Notes: a model not told the origin generated them from the sequence alone. A stretch of 53,206 bases of DNA from Paenibacillus maysiensis (GCF_000520815.1 NZ_ASRY01000014.1:1-53206); one strand, 5' to 3'; positions 1 through 8,904 are shown, counted from the first letter of the stretch. A program made the numbers and translations.

Positions 1-639
1 GAGGCTGTCTCCAGCCACCAGTATGCGTCTGCCGGGCCACCATCCAGCCCCAATCAACTCAGCCGTCCGCAGGCTGTACAATATATCAGCCTCGCCTTTG
101 CCGGATTTTCGCTGATCCTTGCGGGTATCCGTGTGATGCAAACAATCGGCCCTTGGATTGAGCAGGCCGGGTTGTTCCGCTGGTTTCTTGACCACGCTGC
201 GGCCAACATGTGGTGGGCCTTCGCCGCTGGGGCCTGCCTGACCGCACTGGTTCACAGCAGCGCCGCCGTTATTGGCATGGCGATCAGCCTCGCTGCTGCG
301 GGAGCTTTGCCAGCCGATGTGGGTATCGCCATCGTCATTGGCTCCAACGTTGGCACCTGCGTGACGGCCCTGATTGCCGCTGTTGGCGGCAGCGTATCCG
401 GCAAATTTGTGGCCTGGTCCCATGTACTGCTGAACGTAGGCGGGGCGTTGCTGTTTATGCCGCTGATCCCCGGGCTGGAAATGGCAGCCGCCTGGATATC
501 CGCCGAGCCTGGAGCCAAGGTCGCCCATGCCCAAACCCTGTTTAACGTGATCAGCTCTCTGCTTGTCTTGCCAGTCTGCTATTTACCTGTATGGGCACGT
601 TTGGAGAATCGCATGTCTCCCAACATCATCAAACGTTAA
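1..639 (+). CDS. Na/Pi cotransporter family protein, C-terminal part (5' truncated by window)
   Basis: The reading frame is open from base 1, so only the last 212 residues are present. It is a hydrophobic polytopic membrane protein. The signature is a serine-rich LVHSSAAVIGMA segment followed by GSNVGTCVTALIAAVGG, which matches the second inverted QSS-type repeat of Na+/phosphate (NptA/PhoU-associated) symporters. In that family the repeats form the substrate and Na+ site in the cytoplasmic membrane. No PhoU-like tail follows, so this is a short-type member. Its last 11 bases overlap the 3' end of the convergent NUDIX gene. The exact substrate is inferred, not seen. Confidence 0.8.
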   Translation, partial: EAVSSHQYASAGPPSSPNQLSRPQAVQYISLAFAGFSLILAGIRVMQTIGPWIEQAGLFRWFLDHAAANMWWAFAAGACLTALVHSSAAVIGMAISLAAAGALPADVGIAIVIGSNVGTCVTALIAAVGGSVSGKFVAWSHVLLNVGGALLFMPLIPGLEMAAAWISAEPGAKVAHAQTLFNVISSLLVLPVCYLPVWARLENRMSPNIIKR

Positions 640-1063
640 TTCCAAGCATGGACAGCGCTTTGCTCAAAATGACATCATTGTTGTCATATCCGCCTTGGCG
701 CTGGAGACGCCATGCTTCCTCAGGCGTATGCCACGCAACACCTTTAATTTCTTCAATCTGTGCCTGTAAATCCCCATCCAGTGCCTCTACGAGATAATAA
801 TGAACTTCCTTGTCCACTTCCCCGAATTCAGGATGCTGATACGTATAAGCAATCATATCTACATGCTGGATAATCCGTCCGTTCAGCCCTGTTTCCTCAC
901 GAATTTCACGCAAAGCCGTCTGTTCGATCGTTTCTCCCGACTCCATTTTGCCTTTAGCCAAGGAGACCTTGCCGTATCGGTCGGTAATCAGCTGAATTTC
1001 AAGCTGCTCCCCCTGTTTACGGTACACAACACCGCCTGCGGAAATTTCCTTTTTTGCTGCCAT
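629..1063 (-). CDS. NUDIX hydrolase
   Basis: This 144-residue cytosolic protein carries a complete Nudix box: G38, E44, R52-E53, E56-E57 and G59 fit the GX5EX7REUXEEXGU pattern that binds the divalent metal and cleaves nucleoside diphosphate linkages. Length is normal for a single-domain NUDIX enzyme. An AAGGGG ribosome site sits ahead of the ATG. It lies downstream of mtaB, separated by about 100 bases that hold a long-loop hairpin. The substrate cannot be told from sequence; mutator or (di)nucleoside polyphosphate clean-up is typical. Confidence 0.85.
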   Translation of the reverse strand: MAAKKEISAGGVVYRKQGEQLEIQLITDRYGKVSLAKGKMESGETIEQTALREIREETGLNGRIIQHVDMIAYTYQHPEFGEVDKEVHYYLVEALDGDLQAQIEEIKGVAWHTPEEAWRLQRQGGYDNNDVILSKALSMLGINV

Positions 1064-1086
1064 CCTGTAATCCCCTTTCCTTGCGC

Positions 1087-1131
1087 AACAAGGATTCCGT
1101 CCTCCCTGTAAGGAAAGGCGAAATCCTTGTT
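1087..1131. repeat. Inverted repeat between mtaB and NUDIX gene
   Basis: AACAAGGATT (1087-1096) pairs perfectly with AATCCTTGTT (1122-1131) around a 25-base loop. It lies between mtaB and the NUDIX start on the minus strand and has no T-run after it, so it is not a classic terminator. It may be a leader or mRNA-stability hairpin. A small GCCT/AGGC hairpin followed by a T-run at about 1144-1162 faces the plus strand. Confidence 0.4.
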
Positions 1132-1168
1132 TGCCATCACTATGGCCTGTTCAGGCTTTTTTTAGTTA

Positions 1169-2512
1169 TTATAGGGCTGTTTGCAGTCCATTCTCCAGCA
1201 CACGGACCAATTGGCCTTCACTTTCATTAACGCCCGCCTTCGTCAGCTTCACGCGGCACACCTTGCCCACCAGATCCTCAGAACCTTCAAACACCAGTTG
1301 AATGTAATTGTCACTGTAACCGTGAAGCATGCCGCTATCTTCGGTCCCTTTCGGCGCAACTTCCGGAATGACCTCCAACACCTGACCGACAAACTTCTCT
1401 GCATAAGCCAACTGCATTTGCTCTGACAGTTCAATCAGCTCATGCACACGTGCATTTTTCACGTCCTCGTCCACCTGATCCTCCATACGCGCCGCAGGTG
1501 TGCCACTGCGCTTGGAATAAGGGAACACATGCATTTCCGAGAAGCCGATTTTTTTCATCAGCTCATAGCCGTTGCGGTACATTTCGTCCGTCTCCCCAGG
1601 GAAGCCAACAATAACATCTGTCGTAATCGCCACATCCGGCATCGCCTTGCGAATCATGAGCATTTTATTGTAAAACTCTTCGGTTGTGTATTTACGGCGC
1701 ATCCGTTTCAACACAGTGTCGTCTCCCGCTTGAAGCGGTATGTGAAAATGACGCACCAGCTTGGTGGAACGATTCAGCACATCGAGCATTTTTTCATCTA
1801 TCTGGCTGGCTTCAATCGAGCTGATACGGATACGCTCCAGCCCTTCCACCTTCTCCAGATCCCACAGCAGATCGGACAGGTCATAGTTGTCCATGTCGTC
1901 ACCATAACCGCCTGTATGAATGCCCGTGAGCACAATTTCCTTGTAGCCCGCATGCACCAGTTGACGCGCCTGAGTCATAATGCTCGCGGCATCGCGGCTG
2001 CGGGACAGCCCACGCGACCACGGAATGATGCAGAAGGTGCAGAAATTGTTGCAGCCGTCCTGAATTTTCAAAAACGCACGTGTGTGGTTAGCAAAATCAG
2101 GTACATCCATTTCCTCGAACACGCGCGTTTTCATAATATTGCGCACAGCATTCACTGGTTGACGCGACTCTTGAATCTCCTGTACAAACGGAATAATTTT
2201 GTCCCGGTCCTGTGTACCAATAACGAGATCGACACCGGGAATATCCATAATTTCGGCAGGAGAAGTTTGGGCGTAGCAGCCCGTCACTGCCACAATGGCA
2301 TCTGGGTTCCGACGAATCGCACGGCGAATGATCTGACGACTCTTTTTATCGCCGGTATTCGTAACGGTGCATGTATTAATAAGGTAGACGTCAGCTGTCT
2401 GCTCATCAAAATCTACCTGCTCATAGCCTTCATTTTTGAACAGCTGCCAAATCGCTTCTGTATCATAAAAGTTTACCTTACAACCCAATGTGTAAAATGC
2501 CACTGACGGCAT
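1169..2512 (-). CDS. mtaB: tRNA (N6-L-threonylcarbamoyladenosine(37)-C2)-methylthiotransferase MtaB
   Basis: This radical-SAM methylthiotransferase converts t6A to ms2t6A at position 37 of ANN-decoding tRNAs (B. subtilis YqeV). It has the N-terminal MTTase domain with cluster cysteines C11, C48 and C79, a radical-SAM CxxxCxxC motif at C154, C158 and C161, and a C-terminal TRAM-like region. I start at 2512 because the ATG follows GGGAGGGG at good spacing and the protein begins MPSVAFYTLGCK as in homologues; a longer in-frame start lies inside rsmE. The ATG is one base past the rsmE stop, so the two are translationally coupled. Length is 447 residues, as expected. Confidence 0.95.
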   Translation of the reverse strand: MPSVAFYTLGCKVNFYDTEAIWQLFKNEGYEQVDFDEQTADVYLINTCTVTNTGDKKSRQIIRRAIRRNPDAIVAVTGCYAQTSPAEIMDIPGVDLVIGTQDRDKIIPFVQEIQESRQPVNAVRNIMKTRVFEEMDVPDFANHTRAFLKIQDGCNNFCTFCIIPWSRGLSRSRDAASIMTQARQLVHAGYKEIVLTGIHTGGYGDDMDNYDLSDLLWDLEKVEGLERIRISSIEASQIDEKMLDVLNRSTKLVRHFHIPLQAGDDTVLKRMRRKYTTEEFYNKMLMIRKAMPDVAITTDVIVGFPGETDEMYRNGYELMKKIGFSEMHVFPYSKRSGTPAARMEDQVDEDVKNARVHELIELSEQMQLAYAEKFVGQVLEVIPEVAPKGTEDSGMLHGYSDNYIQLVFEGSEDLVGKVCRVKLTKAGVNESEGQLVRVLENGLQTAL

Positions 2513-2513
2513 G

Positions 2514-3278
2514 TTAAACCCCTCCCATTTCTCCTGACTCATATAAAATGCAAGCCAAGGCAGCCATACCTGCGGTTTCCGCACGCAAAATGCGTCTTCC
2601 CAGCCCCGTAGACTGCGCTCCGGCCTGCTCGGCCTCCAGACTCTCCGCTTCGCTGAAGCCGCCTTCCGGACCCACTACTAGCAGAACACGCGGCTTGTCC
2701 ATCGACGTCCATTGTCCTGCCAAAGGCTGAATCACATCCCGTAGCTGCCGCCCCTGCTCTTTTTCATAACAATAGCATATCAAATCATACTGCGAAAAAG
2801 AAGCCAGCAGCTCCTTCCACGTCATCGGCGCGCTAATTTCCGGAATCCGGTTACGGTGGCTTTGCTCAGCCGCTTCCTTCACAATCTTGCGCCAGCGCTC
2901 CAGTCGCTTGCCTTCCTTTTTGGCATCATACTGCACGACCGTACGCTCGGACAAAAACGGTACAAACCCCGCTGCCCCGATTTCTGTACATTTTTGCATA
3001 ACAGTCTCCATCTTGTCTCCCTTGGGGAGACTTTGGGCAATGGTGACCTGCACATGCGGTTCGGAGGTCATTTCCAGCGGCTCGATGATCGTCGCCGTCA
3101 CACGATCCTGTTCTATCGTATCCAGCGCAGCCAGCGCTTCCCTTGATACCCCGTCACTGACTATAATTTTGTCACCACTACGACCCCGCATGACCTTGGC
3201 GATATGCCGCGCGTCCTCACCCGCAACAATCACGTGATCTTCCAGAAACTGCTCTGCCGGAATAAAATAACGCTGCAT
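2514..3278 (-). CDS. rsmE: 16S rRNA (uracil(1498)-N(3))-methyltransferase RsmE
   Basis: This 254-residue SPOUT-class enzyme methylates U1498 of 16S rRNA using SAM (B. subtilis YqeU). It has an N-terminal PUA-like RNA-binding portion and a C-terminal trefoil-knot domain with VVGPEGGFSEAE and GRRILRAETA, which form the SAM pocket. It is first in a two-gene unit with mtaB, as in Bacillus, but here it is separated from prmA by an M50 protease gene and its terminator. It therefore probably has its own promoter in 3279-3428; a TATGAT hexamer lies there but I could not pair it with a good -35. The ribosome site (GAGAGA) is weak. Confidence 0.94.
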   Translation of the reverse strand: MQRYFIPAEQFLEDHVIVAGEDARHIAKVMRGRSGDKIIVSDGVSREALAALDTIEQDRVTATIIEPLEMTSEPHVQVTIAQSLPKGDKMETVMQKCTEIGAAGFVPFLSERTVVQYDAKKEGKRLERWRKIVKEAAEQSHRNRIPEISAPMTWKELLASFSQYDLICYCYEKEQGRQLRDVIQPLAGQWTSMDKPRVLLVVGPEGGFSEAESLEAEQAGAQSTGLGRRILRAETAGMAALACILYESGEMGGV

Positions 3279-3428
3279 TCTCTCTCACACCTATTCTAAA
3301 AATAACTGTTATCCACTGACGTTCCGTACAAAATCCGAATAAATCACCAAGCAACATCATATCATCTTTTGCGCCTGTATGACCAGTCTGTTCCCTCTTC
3401 CATTCGTGTAATACCTATCTGTTCTCGT

Positions 3429-3451
3429 AAAAAAAGGAGCCCTTAGGCTCC
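3429..3451 (-). terminator. Rho-independent terminator overlapping the M50 protease stop codon
   Basis: On the minus strand GGAGCC-TAAG-GGCTCC is followed directly by seven Ts. The TAA in the loop is the stop codon of the site-2 protease gene, so termination begins inside the coding sequence. It isolates the prmA/M50 unit from rsmE-mtaB. Confidence 0.85.
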
Positions 3452-4135
3452 AAATAATCCGGTGATGTAAAAAGAAAACTGCAAAAACTGGATATAGATC
3501 ATCTGGGCCAGCATGTAAAGAGGTTCAATCGTTACAGCCCGAACCTGCGGAATGACCAGTATAAGCAGAAAAATAAAGATGGACCACTGTTCAAACTGCT
3601 GAAGCTTACGGCGCACAGGAGTTGGGGCTACGTCTTCCACAATGCGGTATCCATCCAGCGGAGGCAGTGGAATCAAGTTAAAGATAAACAAAAACAGATT
3701 CAAATTGATCAGTGCATTGATAAACAAATAGATCGCCTGAGCCACCCGCTGGTTCTCCATCCCCGGCAGCACTTGAAAATGAAGGAGCATGGCATAGATC
3801 AATGTAGTGACAAATGCAAGCAGCAGATTGCTCAGCGGACCGGCAGCCGAAACAATAATGCCCATGAGGCGCGGACGGCTAAAATTGTCACGGTTAACCG
3901 GAACAGGCTTGGCCCAGCCAAAGCCCCCGATCAGCAGCAACAGCGTACCCAGCAGATCAATATGCACGGCCGGATTTAAAGTCACGCGCCCAAGCAGCTT
4001 GGCTGTGGGGTCACCAAATTTATTGGCATAATACGCATGTGCAAATTCATGCACCGTAAAAGATATGATCACAGCCAGCAAGTAAAATGGAAGAACATTT
4101 AAATTTACACGAAAAATATTTTGTAAAAAATCCAT
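3443..4135 (-). CDS. Site-2 protease family (M50) membrane metalloprotease
   Basis: This 230-residue integral membrane protein has the zinc motif HEFAH at residues 29-33 inside the first hydrophobic segment and a second conserved acid in LPPLDGYRI, the LDG motif of S2P proteases. A GWAKPVPVN segment is typical of the rhomboid-like YwhC/YdaB group. It cleaves substrates within the membrane; the substrate is unknown. I start at 4135: AGAGG precedes this ATG and overlaps the prmA stop, with two bases between the genes. The gene lies between prmA and rsmE, which are adjacent in B. subtilis, so it is an insertion relative to that order. Confidence 0.9.
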   Translation of the reverse strand: MDFLQNIFRVNLNVLPFYLLAVIISFTVHEFAHAYYANKFGDPTAKLLGRVTLNPAVHIDLLGTLLLLIGGFGWAKPVPVNRDNFSRPRLMGIIVSAAGPLSNLLLAFVTTLIYAMLLHFQVLPGMENQRVAQAIYLFINALINLNLFLFIFNLIPLPPLDGYRIVEDVAPTPVRRKLQQFEQWSIFIFLLILVIPQVRAVTIEPLYMLAQMIYIQFLQFSFYITGLFGA

Positions 4136-4137
4136 GG

Positions 4138-5103
4138 TTACCTCTTTCTCGCCACAAACGCCAGCCAATCCTCATCCCGGCACGTTTCGGCAATGTCGAA
4201 GCCAGCCGCCTTCAATGCGTTTTCGACAACTTCTTCTTTGTTCTTCCAAATCCCTGAAGCGATATAAATACCACCTGGCTCCAGAGCCTTGTACACATCA
4301 TCAATAAACAGCAGAATAATTTCGGCCAAAATATTAGCGACCACCAGCTTGACTGGCAACTGGATACCCAGCGTTGGATCGCTCGCATTCAGTACAGACA
4401 GCAGATCGCTCTCTTTAATAGTAATGCGATCCTCCAGTCCGTTCAGATGGGTATTTTCCCGCGCACTGGATACCGCTACGGGATCAAGGTCCAGAGCCAG
4501 TACATGCTTCGCTCCCAGTTGTACGGCTCCAATCGCCAAAATGCCGGAGCCTGTGCCCACATCAATAACTTCTTCTCCACCCTTAATCACTGATTCCAGC
4601 GCTCTCAGGCAAAGTGATGTTGTGGGATGCGTTCCGGTGCCAAAGGCCATGCCGGGGTCCAGCTCAATAATTTTTTCATCTTCACTGGCAGGCTCATAGG
4701 CTTCCCAAGTAGGTTTGATCGTTAGACGATCCGACACACGCAAAGGCTTGAAATATTGCTTCCAGGCATTCGCCCAATCATCCTCGTTGACCGTTTTCAG
4801 CTCATACCGAACCTCGCCGGGATCAATATCAAATGTTCTCAATTCTTCGACGCGTGGCTCAATTTGCGCACGTATGCCGTCCATATCCACTTCTTCGGCA
4901 AAATACCCCTTGATGGTCGCTTGTCCTTCAGGAATGTCATTCAAGGGCCGATCATACCACTGTCCGTAGGACGTATCGCGTGGTTTGTTCAGCGTACCGG
5001 ATTCTTCAATGGAAACCCCTCCCGCACCTGCTTCGTGCAGAAAATTCGAAATCATTTCGACGGCTTCTTCGGTTGTATGTATTGTAATTTCATTCCACAA
5101 CAT
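4138..5103 (-). CDS. prmA: 50S ribosomal protein L11 methyltransferase PrmA
   Basis: This is a class I SAM methyltransferase that trimethylates ribosomal protein L11 (B. subtilis YqeT). The N-terminal substrate-recognition domain begins MLWNEITIHTTEEA. The SAM site reads VIDVGTGSGILAIGA, and VANILAEI corresponds to the catalytic NxxP-like loop region. Two ATGs are possible (5112 and 5103). The second is better spaced from GGAGG and matches homologue N-termini. It is normally directly downstream of dnaJ, but here about 6.4 kb of other genes intervenes. A promoter of its own is expected in 5104-5290, which is AT-rich and contains overlapping TATA-like hexamers. Confidence 0.94.
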   Translation of the reverse strand: MLWNEITIHTTEEAVEMISNFLHEAGAGGVSIEESGTLNKPRDTSYGQWYDRPLNDIPEGQATIKGYFAEEVDMDGIRAQIEPRVEELRTFDIDPGEVRYELKTVNEDDWANAWKQYFKPLRVSDRLTIKPTWEAYEPASEDEKIIELDPGMAFGTGTHPTTSLCLRALESVIKGGEEVIDVGTGSGILAIGAVQLGAKHVLALDLDPVAVSSARENTHLNGLEDRITIKESDLLSVLNASDPTLGIQLPVKLVVANILAEIILLFIDDVYKALEPGGIYIASGIWKNKEEVVENALKAAGFDIAETCRDEDWLAFVARKR

Positions 5104-5298
5104 GGTTTTCATTTCCTCCTCATTTCACATGCATACTCTATATTGTACTATATACATGCATATGAGTTCAAAAAAGCTAGTATCATCGGAGTGCAAAATG
5201 TTTTTGTAGAACTTGTGTATGTTGTCCACTCTTTTAGTCCAAGCACCCTTAACTCTAGTATATACAATATAGTATATTCAAAGAAGGAGTGACTTATA

Positions 5299-5370
5299 AT
5301 GGCCACGCCTGCGACTACTGCTTTCGTCTCCGGTCCCCTTGTTTTTAGCGCAACAGCATATAGCGGATAA
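5299..5370 (+). CDS. Possible 23-residue small protein
   Basis: An ATG follows AAGGAG at nine bases and opens a 23-codon frame ending TAA, reading MATPATTAFVSG and then PLVFSATAYSG. It is rich in Ala, Thr, Ser and Val, with no charged residue. It stands alone, facing away from prmA. AT-rich TATA-like hexamers lie ahead of it at 5261-5275, and a strong bidirectional terminator lies 25 bases after the stop, so promoter-like sequence, ribosome site, ORF and terminator make a complete small unit. I do not recognise the protein. It could be a membrane-active or spore-associated small protein, or chance. Confidence 0.5.
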   Translation: MATPATTAFVSGPLVFSATAYSG

Positions 5371-5394
5371 TTAATAAAAAGAGGAAAGAACATA

Positions 5395-5447
5395 AATAAG
5401 ACGGGCTATCCCACAATCTTTAATGATGGGGGATAACCCGTCTTATT
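5395..5447. terminator. Bidirectional terminator
   Basis: AATAAGACGGG plus TATCCC pairs with GGGATA plus CCCGTCTTATT around a short loop, giving a near-perfect stem of about 20 bp with A/T-rich flanks on both sides. It would end the small plus-strand unit and the convergent minus-strand gene at 5452. Confidence 0.85.
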
Positions 5448-5451
5448 AAAT

Positions 5452-5637
5452 CTACTCGCTGTCGTTTATGATGCGCTGCTGACGACGATCAGCCACTTCA
5501 CCGCGCCGGATCGCTTCCAAATCCTCAGCATCTGCCTGATCTGCCGAGAACTCAACATCCTCATTTTTAGCAGATTGTGCACGCTTGATTTTCTCGGTTT
5601 TGGTCAGTACCTTATCGTACCGTTTGTTTGTGGGCAT
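5452..5637 (-). CDS. Small hydrophilic hypothetical protein
   Basis: This 61-residue protein is highly charged. It has a basic N-terminal third (MPTNKRYDKVLTKTEKIKR) and an acidic middle (ADQADAEDLEAIRRGE), with no membrane segment and no known motif. The start is supported by AAGGAG nine bases upstream. It lies 24 bases after the stress-like gene at 5662 and probably shares its transcript. Composition resembles small intrinsically disordered stress or spore proteins of Bacillaceae, but I cannot assign a family. Confidence 0.75.
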   Translation of the reverse strand: MPTNKRYDKVLTKTEKIKRAQSAKNEDVEFSADQADAEDLEAIRRGEVADRRQQRIINDSE

Positions 5638-5661
5638 CTGTCACAGCTCCTTCCAACGTTT

Positions 5662-6036
5662 TCACAGCATACCACCCGCTTGTTCCACAATAGACATCGC
5701 CTGATGATGAATGGATTCATCCACCACAGCGGTTAGCAATATATCACGGCCTGTCGGTCCACCCTGTCCTCCATCGCTCATTCCGCTGGCAGACGGATCG
5801 GCCGCAGCCAGTATCGCCGGGGTTGCATCCGTAAAGTCCACTCCCTGTGTTAGTGAGGACAAGCTGCTAATCTGTCCCGAAAATACAGGTAATCCAGCGT
5901 TGCCCGTGGACTGTCGCGGATATCGGCTAAATCGGTCTATCGACACATCCGCTACCCGGAGAGCTTCCAGTTTTCTAGCCGCTCCTTGCGCTTCCTCGGG
6001 GCTTTTGAAATACGCCAAAATATTTTTTTCACCCAT
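5662..6036 (-). CDS. Hypothetical protein, general-stress (YflT/17M)-like
   Basis: This 124-residue soluble protein has two similar halves: an N-terminal segment MGEKNILAYFKSPEEAQGAA and a C-terminal RDILLTAVVDESIHHQAMSI. These look like beta-alpha units flanking a Gly/Ser/Pro-rich middle. The pattern (a strand, then a helix scanning for a residue pair, then Val-Asp) recalls heat-induced YflT/GSP17M proteins, but that is a resemblance only. AGGGAG supports the ATG. A 9-bp inverted repeat, AGCGCAACT/AGTTGCGCT at 6062-6098, lies in its upstream region and may be a regulatory or terminator hairpin for malic enzyme mRNA. Confidence 0.7.
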   Translation of the reverse strand: MGEKNILAYFKSPEEAQGAARKLEALRVADVSIDRFSRYPRQSTGNAGLPVFSGQISSLSSLTQGVDFTDATPAILAAADPSASGMSDGGQGGPTGRDILLTAVVDESIHHQAMSIVEQAGGML

Positions 6037-6206
6037 CCCAAAAACTCCCTGTGTGGTATTTAGCGCAACTCCTGTTCAATAACATAGACAGTTGCGCTTT
6101 GCTATATCCTGCTCATTGGCACGGATTTATATTCCCCACGAAAGCGGAACGGAACAGACAGCACCGAGTTTAGTAGGCTGAAACGGTTGGAAGTAGTTTG
6201 TGAAGA

Positions 6207-7412
6207 CTATAACTTTTGCGGGTGCAGAACGGCGACAGGAGCTTTACCTGCCTTGGCTACCCCCGTCTCCCATGCAGCGCGAACGACAGCATCCCGGACC
6301 TTAGAGACTACCTGCGGATTAAACACATTGGGTATGATATAAGTTTCACTTAGCTCTTCAGGACTGATCGCATCGGCAATGGCAAGTCCGGCAGCCAGCT
6401 TCATTTCTTCATTAATCGTCGTAGCATGGCAATCCAGTGCGCCCCGGAAAATTCCCGGGAAGCACAGCACATTGTTAATCTGATTTGGAAAATCGGAGCG
6501 GCCCGTAGCCAATACACGTACAAAAGGCGCTGCTAAAGCTGGATCAATCTCTGGCTTCGGGTTCGCCATGGCGAAGACTATAGGATCAGCAGCCATGCTC
6601 TGAATATCCTCCACACTCAGTAAATCCGGGCCTGACACACCGATGAAAACATCAGCTCCCGCAATCACCTCGGATAAACTACCACTCAGATTATGGGGAT
6701 TGGTCATATTCGCATACTCTGTCCAATGCGGGTTGCTGTATTCTACTCCACGATGAATGGCTCCTTGCCGATCAACGCCAATCAGATTGCGTACACCTGC
6801 CTTGAGTAGCATACGAGAGCAAGCCATACCAGCCGCACCGATACCTGCAAATACAACTTTGACATCATCCATTTTCTTGCCGCATACCTTCAGTGCATTG
6901 ACCAGACCCGCCAATACTACGACTGCCGTGCCGTGCTGATCATCATGAAATACCGGAATGTCCAACTCCTCTTTCAATCGTCTCTCGATCTCAAAACAGC
7001 GTGGTGAAGAAATGTCCTCCAGATTAATGCCTCCAAAGGCAGGAGCGATCATTTTGACGATTTGAACAATTTCATCAGGGTCCTTCGTATTGAGACAGAT
7101 TGGAAATGCGTCTACGTCTGCAAATTGTTTGAACAGTACCGCCTTACCCTCCATTACAGGCATGGCCGCTTCCGGTCCGATATCCCCTAATCCAAGCACC
7201 GCTGTTCCGTCCGATACGACCGCCACCGTATTTTTTTTGATCGTTAATTGATACGCTTTGGCTGGATCATTCGCAATTTCCATACAGATTTCAGCTACAC
7301 CAGGTGTGTATATCTTGGATAGCTCCTCCATGCTTTCAATCAACTGCTTGGGTTGGGTCTCCATTTTACCGCCCTCATGTAATTGTCTGATTTCATCCAA
7401 TAAACTACTCAT
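6207..7412 (-). CDS. NAD(P)-dependent malic enzyme
   Basis: Malic enzyme oxidatively decarboxylates L-malate to pyruvate and CO2 with reduction of NAD(P). The 401-residue length is that of the short bacterial class (B. subtilis YtsJ, L. casei MaeE). Visible signatures are [20 protein letters not shown] near residue 75, the metal region FHDDQHGTA, and a Rossmann motif [15 protein letters not shown]. The start at 7412 has GGAGAG four bases upstream; a second ATG at 7424 is badly spaced. It is 64 bases downstream of the malate transporter on the same strand, so uptake and catabolism are probably co-transcribed. Cofactor preference is not decidable here. Confidence 0.93.
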   Translation of the reverse strand: MSSLLDEIRQLHEGGKMETQPKQLIESMEELSKIYTPGVAEICMEIANDPAKAYQLTIKKNTVAVVSDGTAVLGLGDIGPEAAMPVMEGKAVLFKQFADVDAFPICLNTKDPDEIVQIVKMIAPAFGGINLEDISSPRCFEIERRLKEELDIPVFHDDQHGTAVVVLAGLVNALKVCGKKMDDVKVVFAGIGAAGMACSRMLLKAGVRNLIGVDRQGAIHRGVEYSNPHWTEYANMTNPHNLSGSLSEVIAGADVFIGVSGPDLLSVEDIQSMAADPIVFAMANPKPEIDPALAAPFVRVLATGRSDFPNQINNVLCFPGIFRGALDCHATTINEEMKLAAGLAIADAISPEELSETYIIPNVFNPQVVSKVRDAVVRAAWETGVAKAGKAPVAVLHPQKL

Positions 7413-7476
7413 ATTTCTCTCCATCCTTTCATGTCTGTATTCAAGCTATGAATTTCATGTCTCTATATAAAACTCG

Positions 7477-8820
7477 TCAGCTCCATAAATTGAGTAACAA
7501 AGTTGCTAAAATGACCGTGGCTGCCCCGCCAATACGGGTTGCAATTTGCGCAAAAGGCATCAGCTCCATCCGATTTGATGCAGACAAAATGGCCACATCC
7601 CCCGTGCCTCCTAATCCGCCGCGACAACTGGTCACCAGTGCGGCTTCCACCGGATACATATTAATCCATTTTCCAGTAAAATACCCTGCAACAATTAATG
7701 CAACCACAACCGATGCACAGGTGATGGCATAAGGAATCGTCAAAATCCCAACCACACTATCCAAAGGCACGTATAAAATCCCTAATCCTACCATCAATGG
7801 CCACGTCAGGCTTGCCGTTATACATTTGTACAAATGAAAGGCTCCCTGCTCCAACTGATTCGGCATGATTTGAACACATTTAATAATAGCCGCTGCCAAA
7901 ATCATCAGAATGGGTCCTGGAATATGAAGATACGGCTCTAACAGCTTACCTACGATAAAGAAAGTACAGGCCAATAGCAATCCTCCACCCATCAATGGAA
8001 AAGAAACGGGTTGATCCAAACTTGTAGGGGCTAGCTTTTCTTCTTTATTAAGTTTCAACAACCTTCCGTTACCCGAAGTATTTGGTCTCTTCTCCGCTAA
8101 TCTCTTAAGAACACCCGCACCTATAATTGCAACGATGTTCCCGATGATCGCGGCCGGGATAAACTGGGATACGAATACCGCCGAATCTTTGCCCAGGACC
8201 AATCCATACGAGATGGACAAAGGTAAAATACCTTCTCCAATCCCACCGGAGATAATGGGAATGATGATATAAAAGAAAGTATGATAGGCACTGTAGCCAA
8301 AAGCCATCCCTACGACCATACCTGCTGCAACAGCTGCAATGGAGCCTACTATAATGGGGGCAAAAATTTTGACGATTCCGTTCATCAGCATTTTGCGATC
8401 CATACCAAGAATACTTCCGGTTACCAAACAAGCGATGTAGAAATAAAGAAAATTCGATGTTTTCATGAGCGTGTGTACAGCTCCCATCGCGGACGGACTG
8501 AACATATTCCAAAATACCATCAACGATGGAACCATGAGTGACAAAATGGCTGGGCCGCCAATATGCTTGAGCAACGGAAGTTTGGCACCCAGTTCACTGA
8601 GCAGTATGCCCAAAATCATGATGACGGCGAATCCGCCCAACATATCGTTTGGAAGTCTTTGTGTAATCGCAGCTGCGTATACAACCAACGCAATCACAGC
8701 GTAGAGCGGAAGCGGAATAACCCCCACTTTTATCCTGCCTAACATCCTGATTCCATCTGCAGGATTTTTATGCCATTTTTGCCCTTTTTGAATGACAGCC
8801 TGGTTTGTAGCATTTTCCAT
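7477..8820 (-). CDS. 2-hydroxycarboxylate (malate/citrate) : Na+/H+ symporter, MaeN/CimH type
   Basis: This 447-residue polytopic membrane protein has two family-defining GGxG loops, GGIGEGILPLS and CRGGLGGTGDVAIL, which are the re-entrant loops of the 2-hydroxycarboxylate transporter family (MaeN, CimH, CitS, MaeP). About 11 hydrophobic segments are visible. The start follows AAGGAGG. It lies between a CitS/CitT-like two-component system and malic enzyme, which points to L-malate as the main substrate, as for B. subtilis MalK-MalR-MaeN and L. casei MaeP-MaeE. Citrate or mixed use remains possible. Candidate operators for the regulator and for CcpA lie in the 108 bases upstream. Confidence 0.92.
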   Translation of the reverse strand: MENATNQAVIQKGQKWHKNPADGIRMLGRIKVGVIPLPLYAVIALVVYAAAITQRLPNDMLGGFAVIMILGILLSELGAKLPLLKHIGGPAILSLMVPSLMVFWNMFSPSAMGAVHTLMKTSNFLYFYIACLVTGSILGMDRKMLMNGIVKIFAPIIVGSIAAVAAGMVVGMAFGYSAYHTFFYIIIPIISGGIGEGILPLSISYGLVLGKDSAVFVSQFIPAAIIGNIVAIIGAGVLKRLAEKRPNTSGNGRLLKLNKEEKLAPTSLDQPVSFPLMGGGLLLACTFFIVGKLLEPYLHIPGPILMILAAAIIKCVQIMPNQLEQGAFHLYKCITASLTWPLMVGLGILYVPLDSVVGILTIPYAITCASVVVALIVAGYFTGKWINMYPVEAALVTSCRGGLGGTGDVAILSASNRMELMPFAQIATRIGGAATVILATLLLNLWS

Positions 8821-8873
8821 AAAGCTCCCTCCTTGTAGTAAAGAATGATGATCATGTTTCCATTCTACACCTT

Positions 8874-8887
8874 GGAAAGCGCTTCAT
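8874..8887. promoter_or_regulatory. Weak cre-like (CcpA) site upstream of the malate transporter
   Basis: GGAAAGCGCTTCAT is centred on the palindrome AAGCGCTT and matches the left half and core of the catabolite-response element consensus TGWNANCGNTNWCA, with four deviations, mostly at the right end. Position 54-67 bases ahead of the transporter start is suitable. Carbon-catabolite control of malate genes is known elsewhere. Assignment here is tentative. Confidence 0.35.
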
Positions 8888-8904
8888 TTGGTTTCAAAAC
8901 TAAT

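Noticed and set aside
1144..1162. Small GCCTG/CAGGC hairpin plus T-run on the plus strand
   Set aside because: Stem of only about four to five pairs and no plus-strand gene just upstream; too weak to call a terminator.
1442..2506. A 354-codon plus-strand frame opposite mtaB
   Set aside because: Antisense shadow with His/Arg/Asn-rich composition and no start signals; mtaB is unmistakable on the other strand.
5120..5290. Repeated CATGCATA and TATATAC-type half-palindromes upstream of prmA as operator sites
   Set aside because: Very AT-rich, low-complexity sequence where short dyads arise by chance; no second site or regulator gene nearby.
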